Shown: one piece after another, positions 7,179 to 10,195 of the stretch
Layout: each line of letters opens with the position of its first letter
Position numbering within the stretch: position 1 is the stretch's first letter
From: Syntrophaceae bacterium
GTDB taxonomy: Bacteria > Desulfobacterota > Syntrophia > Syntrophales > UBA2185
NCBI GenBank assembly: GCA_003508565.1
Contig: DNUI01000066.1
Span: 1-10,195 of the forward strand
Reading direction: 5' to 3'
DNA length: 10,195 nucleotides
Position numbers and translations under genes: made by a program
The notes under the pieces: generated by a model
The model's database searches: none
What the model was told of the DNA's origin: nothing
The model's input: the letters and a program-made list of their open reading frames with translations, nothing else

Positions 7179-8380
7179 ACGAAAAGGCGGAAACTGCCCT
7201 GAAAAAGAAGGCCCTTTACGGTCCTGATATTGATCTTGACAGCTTCAAAAGTGATGCTGTTCATCATGATTATGACCCGGACTTAGCGAACTTTTCAACA
7301 GGAGAAAAGAAACATATAGCTGAAGTCGGCATTCTTGCTTCCCATGACGAGCGGACAGGAAGCTTTATGCTCAAGGATCATTCTCCCGTTCACTGTTCCG
7401 TGGGGCAGGATGGGATTGAACTGCTTTCCATGAGGGACGCCCTAAAGAAATATAACGGATTGCCGGACTACTGGTGGAAAGCTATCGAAGTTGATACGGA
7501 TAAATACACAGCACAGGCGGCAGTCGCGTTTCATGACGGTTTTTTTATACGAGTCGCCCCGGGAACGAAGGCCCAGTATCCCGTTCAGACCTGTCTTTAC
7601 ATCAGCGGCGAGGGTATTGCTCAGAACATACACAATATGGTCATCGCTGAGGAGGATTCGGAGCTCCACATCATTACGGGATGTACAACAGCACCTCATC
7701 TAAAAAAGGGATTGCATGTCGGCGTATCAGAATTTTACATTAAAAAGGGAGCAACTGTTACCTCAACAATGCTCCACAACTGGGGTGAAGAGATTGTCGT
7801 CAGACCGAGAACGACTGTGTGGGTGGAGGAGGGGGCTACGTTCATGTCAAACTATGTGTGCATGAAAATGGCGAAATCCGTGCAAATGTTCCCCTCAGTC
7901 AGGTTAATGGGAAAAAATGCCGTCGCAAGGATCAATACAGTTCTTGTTGCAACGAAGGGATCAGACCTTGATATAGGGGGGCGCGTTTCTCTCGAAGCGC
8001 CAGGGGCAAAAGCGGAGATCATATCGAGGACGATCACTACTGGCGGGAGCATCATAGCGAGAGGACTGCTGATTGGACAGGTGGCGGATGTGAAGGCTCA
8101 TCTGGAATGCAGCGGATTGATCCTTTCCAAAGAAGGGCGTATTCGGGCCATTCCGGAACTTGACGGGTTGGTTACCGGTGTGGAAATGTCCCATGAAGCT
8201 GCAGTCGGCAAGATATCTCAGGACGAAATAGAATATCTGATGTCACGAGGATTGAGTGAGCAAGAGGCAACTGCCCTCATCGTGAGAGGATTCCTGAATG
8301 TCAAATTGGAAGGACTTCCCAAAGAACTTCAGGACGAGATCGAAAGAGTCATTTACGAAACCGGCAAGAGCGTCTTCTAA
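7166..8380 (+). CDS. sufB: SufB/SufD-family Fe-S cluster assembly scaffold (SmsB-like)
   Basis: This is a SufBD-family scaffold on which Fe-S clusters are assembled together with the SufC ATPase encoded just upstream. The C-terminal half shows the right-handed beta-helix typical of the family (repeating strands about 140-315). It is followed by the conserved core: C315 in LECSGLILSKEGRIRAIPEL, then SHEAAVGKISQDEIEYLMSRGLSEQEA (about 342-368), which matches the SufB/SufD signature ending in the helical RGLSEEEA segment. C315 and H344 correspond by position to residues important in SufB/SufD cluster assembly. At 404 aa it is shorter than E. coli SufB (about 495 aa) and is the only SufBD paralogue here, as expected for the two-gene SMS arrangement, where a single B protein would act as the dimer. 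The start chosen is ATG 7166; GTG 7157 would add three residues. No sufS, sufU, sufD or sufE gene is present in the window. Confidence 0.92.
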   Translation: MSTIDEKAETALKKKALYGPDIDLDSFKSDAVHHDYDPDLANFSTGEKKHIAEVGILASHDERTGSFMLKDHSPVHCSVGQDGIELLSMRDALKKYNGLPDYWWKAIEVDTDKYTAQAAVAFHDGFFIRVAPGTKAQYPVQTCLYISGEGIAQNIHNMVIAEEDSELHIITGCTTAPHLKKGLHVGVSEFYIKKGATVTSTMLHNWGEEIVVRPRTTVWVEEGATFMSNYVCMKMAKSVQMFPSVRLMGKNAVARINTVLVATKGSDLDIGGRVSLEAPGAKAEIISRTITTGGSIIARGLLIGQVADVKAHLECSGLILSKEGRIRAIPELDGLVTGVEMSHEAAVGKISQDEIEYLMSRGLSEQEATALIVRGFLNVKLEGLPKELQDEIERVIYETGKSVF

Positions 8381-8439
8381 TGCAGCGTTTCTAATATCTA
8401 TGTTGGGGTGATGCGCAGCCGGCAGGCAATCAGGATTCC

Positions 8440-9501
8440 ATGTCTTACCAATACGACTACACCGGTGTTATTCACATCCATTCAGTTTATTCATTTGATG
8501 GCCGGACTCCTGTGCCGGATATTCTGGAGGCGGCGCGGATTAACGGCATTGACTTTGTCATGCTTACGGACCACGCCAACCTGCGGGCAAGAGAAGAAGG
8601 ATTTGAGGGCTGGCATGACAATACACTGCTGATCGTTGGGCAGGAAATTGCCCCCCGTTTCAACCACTACATAGCATTTCGTACCAATACCCCCGTGATT
8701 ATTTCTGAAGACGAACAGGATATGGATCCCCAGATATACATCGATCATGTACTGGAGCAAGGAGGGATCGGTTTCATTGCCCACCCCGATCACGGGGGAA
8801 CAAAAATGTTTCACGTGAAACATTTCCCCTGGATGCGTTGGGAGGCAACAGGATATACAGGCATGGGAATATGGGACTTCATGTCTGACTGGCAGAGCAC
8901 TCTGTCGGGATATCTCAAAACCCTTCTCAGTTATTTGTATCCGGCTTTTTTTCTGAAAGGGCCTAAAAAGGAAACCCTCCTGCGCTGGGATCAACTAAAC
9001 CAGAATCACCACGTTGTTGGCATCGGCGAGCTCGACAACCACGATTCCGTGAAAAGAGTCATGGGGTTAAACGTTTCTGTTTTTCCTTTCATGAAAGCCT
9101 TTAAATTATTAAGAACGCATGTGATAACAGAAAAACCATTTGCCAAAGACACCAAGAAGGATATTGAATTACTGTTACGCGCTCTCAAACAGGGAAGGGC
9201 ATATGTGGCAGCAGAGTACTACCGTGAATCAAATGGATTCTCGTTTACTTTAGCTGATAAGAATCGTGAGGCGACCATGGGTGATGAATTTATTCTTGAC
9301 AATGAAGCGTGCCTTTCCGCGATTCTGCCTTCAATCGCGAAGGTCCGCATTATAAGAGATGGAATCATTTTCCGGGAGGAGGTCACTCATAAACTTCTGT
9401 GCAACATAAGACAGCCGGGGGTGTATAGAGCCGAAGCATACCTTAAAATATTTGGAAAGTACCTGCCCTGGATATTTTCGAATCCTATTTATGTAAAGTG
9501 A
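8440..9501 (+). CDS. PHP-domain metal-dependent phosphoesterase family protein
   Basis: This belongs to the polymerase/histidinol phosphatase (PHP) superfamily, hydrolases with a trinuclear metal site. Candidate metal ligands are H12 and H14 (VIHIHSVYSFDG), D20, H45 (MLTDHANL), E69 (VGQEIAP), H76 (FNHYIAF), H115 (FIAHPDHGG), and D199/H201 (IGELDNHDS); these cover the usual PHP motifs in order. After the barrel (about 1-260) a C-terminal beta-rich tail of about 90 residues contains VRIIRDGIIFREE and GVYRAEAYLK, the small Ig-like tail seen in some PHP proteins that act on sugar- or nucleotide-type phosphates. The substrate is unknown. ATG 8440 is the first in-frame start after a stop at 8392-8394; CAGGA lies just before it. 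The coding sequence contains a parS site at residues 123-128 (8807-8822). It lies 59 nt after sufB and 18 nt before the acyltransferase. Confidence 0.87.
   Translation: MSYQYDYTGVIHIHSVYSFDGRTPVPDILEAARINGIDFVMLTDHANLRAREEGFEGWHDNTLLIVGQEIAPRFNHYIAFRTNTPVIISEDEQDMDPQIYIDHVLEQGGIGFIAHPDHGGTKMFHVKHFPWMRWEATGYTGMGIWDFMSDWQSTLSGYLKTLLSYLYPAFFLKGPKKETLLRWDQLNQNHHVVGIGELDNHDSVKRVMGLNVSVFPFMKAFKLLRTHVITEKPFAKDTKKDIELLLRALKQGRAYVAAEYYRESNGFSFTLADKNREATMGDEFILDNEACLSAILPSIAKVRIIRDGIIFREEVTHKLLCNIRQPGVYRAEAYLKIFGKYLPWIFSNPIYVK
8804..8825. other. parS: parS centromere site (ParB/Spo0J binding), inside the PHP gene
   Basis: Bases 8807-8822 read TGTTTCACGTGAAACA, identical at all 16 positions to the consensus chromosomal parS site bound by ParB/Spo0J. 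Three more bases on each side (AAA on the left, TTT on the right) continue the symmetry, giving a 22-bp perfect palindrome. It lies within the PHP gene and encodes MFHVKHF with its edge bases; the same heptapeptide is read on the opposite strand because the site is symmetric. Established knowledge: parS sites nucleate ParB spreading and SMC loading, often lie within genes, and cluster near the replication origin. Inference: this segment is origin-proximal. Only one copy was found in the window, and no parA or parB gene is present. Confidence 0.93.
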
Positions 9502-9519
9502 GGATGAAAAAGTTAAAAC

Positions 9520-10195
9520 ATGATTAAAAACTTGTCACGCTTTGCACTAAAATATGGGCTTCTACCCCTTGCTCATTATCTTATCCGGGCGTATCTTTCT
9601 CTGATCAGGATCAGGGCTTTGAATGAGCATATGGCCCTGAAGCATCTGGGAAATGGGGGCAAAATGATACTCGCCATTTGGCATCAGCGGATTATGGTTG
9701 TCATGGGATATGCGAGAAGGTTTGGCATATATAAGCCATCCGTTATGATCAGCCAGAGCCGTGATGGAGATATGATTGCCGACGTCTACAGCCGCTTCAG
9801 TTTCCGACCCGTCAGGGGTTCGAGCTCCCGTGGCGGTAGAGAAGCCCTATCCGCCATTGTTGACGATCTGGCTCATAATCAAATGGCAGTGCATGTATTG
9901 GATGGTCCAAGAGGCCCCAGGGGCGTCGTAAAACCGGGATTGATAGTCATGGCACAAATGTCCGGCGTACCAATCTTCCCCATCTACATTTCAGCCAATA
10001 GAGCCTGGGTACTCAAAAGCTGGGATCGTACCTTGATTCCAAAGCCCTTCAGCACCATTACCTTCCGCTGGGGTGAGCCCATTTATGTTCCGAAAGATCT
10101 GGATAATGAGAGTTTTGAAAATATCCGTAAACACATCGAAAATCACATGAAGGAAAATCAGACACGGGATGATCGGGAGCAGGGTTGGACATTGT
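9520..10195 (+). CDS. DUF374 lysophospholipid acyltransferase family protein, 3' partial
   Basis: This is an LPLAT-superfamily acyltransferase, which moves acyl chains onto a lipid acceptor at the inner membrane. The 225 visible residues show the family's motifs in order: a hydrophobic or amphipathic N-terminus (about 8-34), the active-site region AIWHQRIM (H55), ISQSRDGDMIADV (77-89), RGSSSRGG (99-106), DGPRGPRGVVKPG (128-140) and the strand VPIFPIYISANRAW (150-163). This DUF374 branch includes LpxJ, a secondary lipid A acyltransferase of Campylobacter and Helicobacter, so a lipid A or envelope role is plausible but not shown. The start is ATG 9520: an in-frame stop at 9514-9516 excludes anything earlier. 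The nearest G-rich sequence (AGTGAGGA, 9497-9504) is 15 nt away and overlaps the PHP stop, suggesting coupling. The reading frame is open to the window end, with roughly the family's full length nearly reached. Confidence 0.88.
   Translation, partial: MIKNLSRFALKYGLLPLAHYLIRAYLSLIRIRALNEHMALKHLGNGGKMILAIWHQRIMVVMGYARRFGIYKPSVMISQSRDGDMIADVYSRFSFRPVRGSSSRGGREALSAIVDDLAHNQMAVHVLDGPRGPRGVVKPGLIVMAQMSGVPIFPIYISANRAWVLKSWDRTLIPKPFSTITFRWGEPIYVPKDLDNESFENIRKHIENHMKENQTRDDREQGWTL

Noticed and set aside
8491..8994. 167-codon open frame on the minus strand opposite the PHP gene.
   Set aside because: It shows no family features and lies wholly within a well-supported + strand gene. It contains MFHVKHF only because the parS palindrome reads the same on both strands.
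1..10195. tRNA, rRNA, CRISPR repeats, insertion sequence ends, phage genes.
   Set aside because: I read both strands and saw no cloverleaf-like gene, regular repeat array, transposase motif or flanking terminal repeats; almost all of the window is coding for recognisable chromosomal proteins.

Overview
The window suggests the chromosome of an anaerobic Gram-negative bacterium, most plausibly a deltaproteobacterium (Desulfobacterota, Syntrophus/Smithella-like). This placement is inferred from gene content and protein style, not from a marker gene. The clues are a giant 2-hydroxyacyl-CoA dehydratase activase-type protein (ATP-driven, oxygen-sensitive radical chemistry), a two-gene SufC/SufB-type Fe-S assembly operon of the minimal 'SMS' kind common in anaerobes and archaea, a periplasmic Do-type protease, and a DUF374 acyltransferase of the group that acts on Gram-negative envelope lipids.

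Layout: all seven genes are on the + strand. (1) 2-4129: the activase/DUF2229 fusion, with its 5' end outside the window. (2) 4130-4272: an AT-rich 143-nt gap, the only sizeable intergenic space and the best place for a promoter. (3) 4273-5745: DegP/HtrA-type serine endoprotease. (4) 5755-6402: endonuclease III-related DNA glycosylase (COG2231/MagIII-like). (5) 6450-7178 and 7166-8380: sufC and sufB (smsC/smsB), overlapping by 13 nt. (6) 8440-9501: PHP-domain phosphoesterase. (7) 9520 to the window end: DUF374 lysophospholipid acyltransferase, cut by the window. From the protease onward gaps are 9, 47, -13, 59 and 18 nt, so genes 2-7 may be one transcript. Functionally they are mixed: envelope quality control, DNA repair, Fe-S assembly, PHP hydrolase and lipid acylation. 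A direct link is possible between the Fe-S assembly pair and its two flanking candidate Fe-S proteins, the glycosylase and the activase.

The most notable non-genic signal is a perfect 16-bp parS site (TGTTTCACGTGAAACA, 8807-8822) inside the PHP gene. It is extended by 3 bp on each side into a 22-bp perfect palindrome. It is the recognised ParB/Spo0J centromere sequence and suggests this segment lies in the origin-proximal part of the chromosome. No RNA genes, insertion sequences, CRISPR arrays or long repeats were seen. I did not find a clearly undescribed multi-gene system; the window is mostly recognisable housekeeping and anaerobic-metabolism genes.
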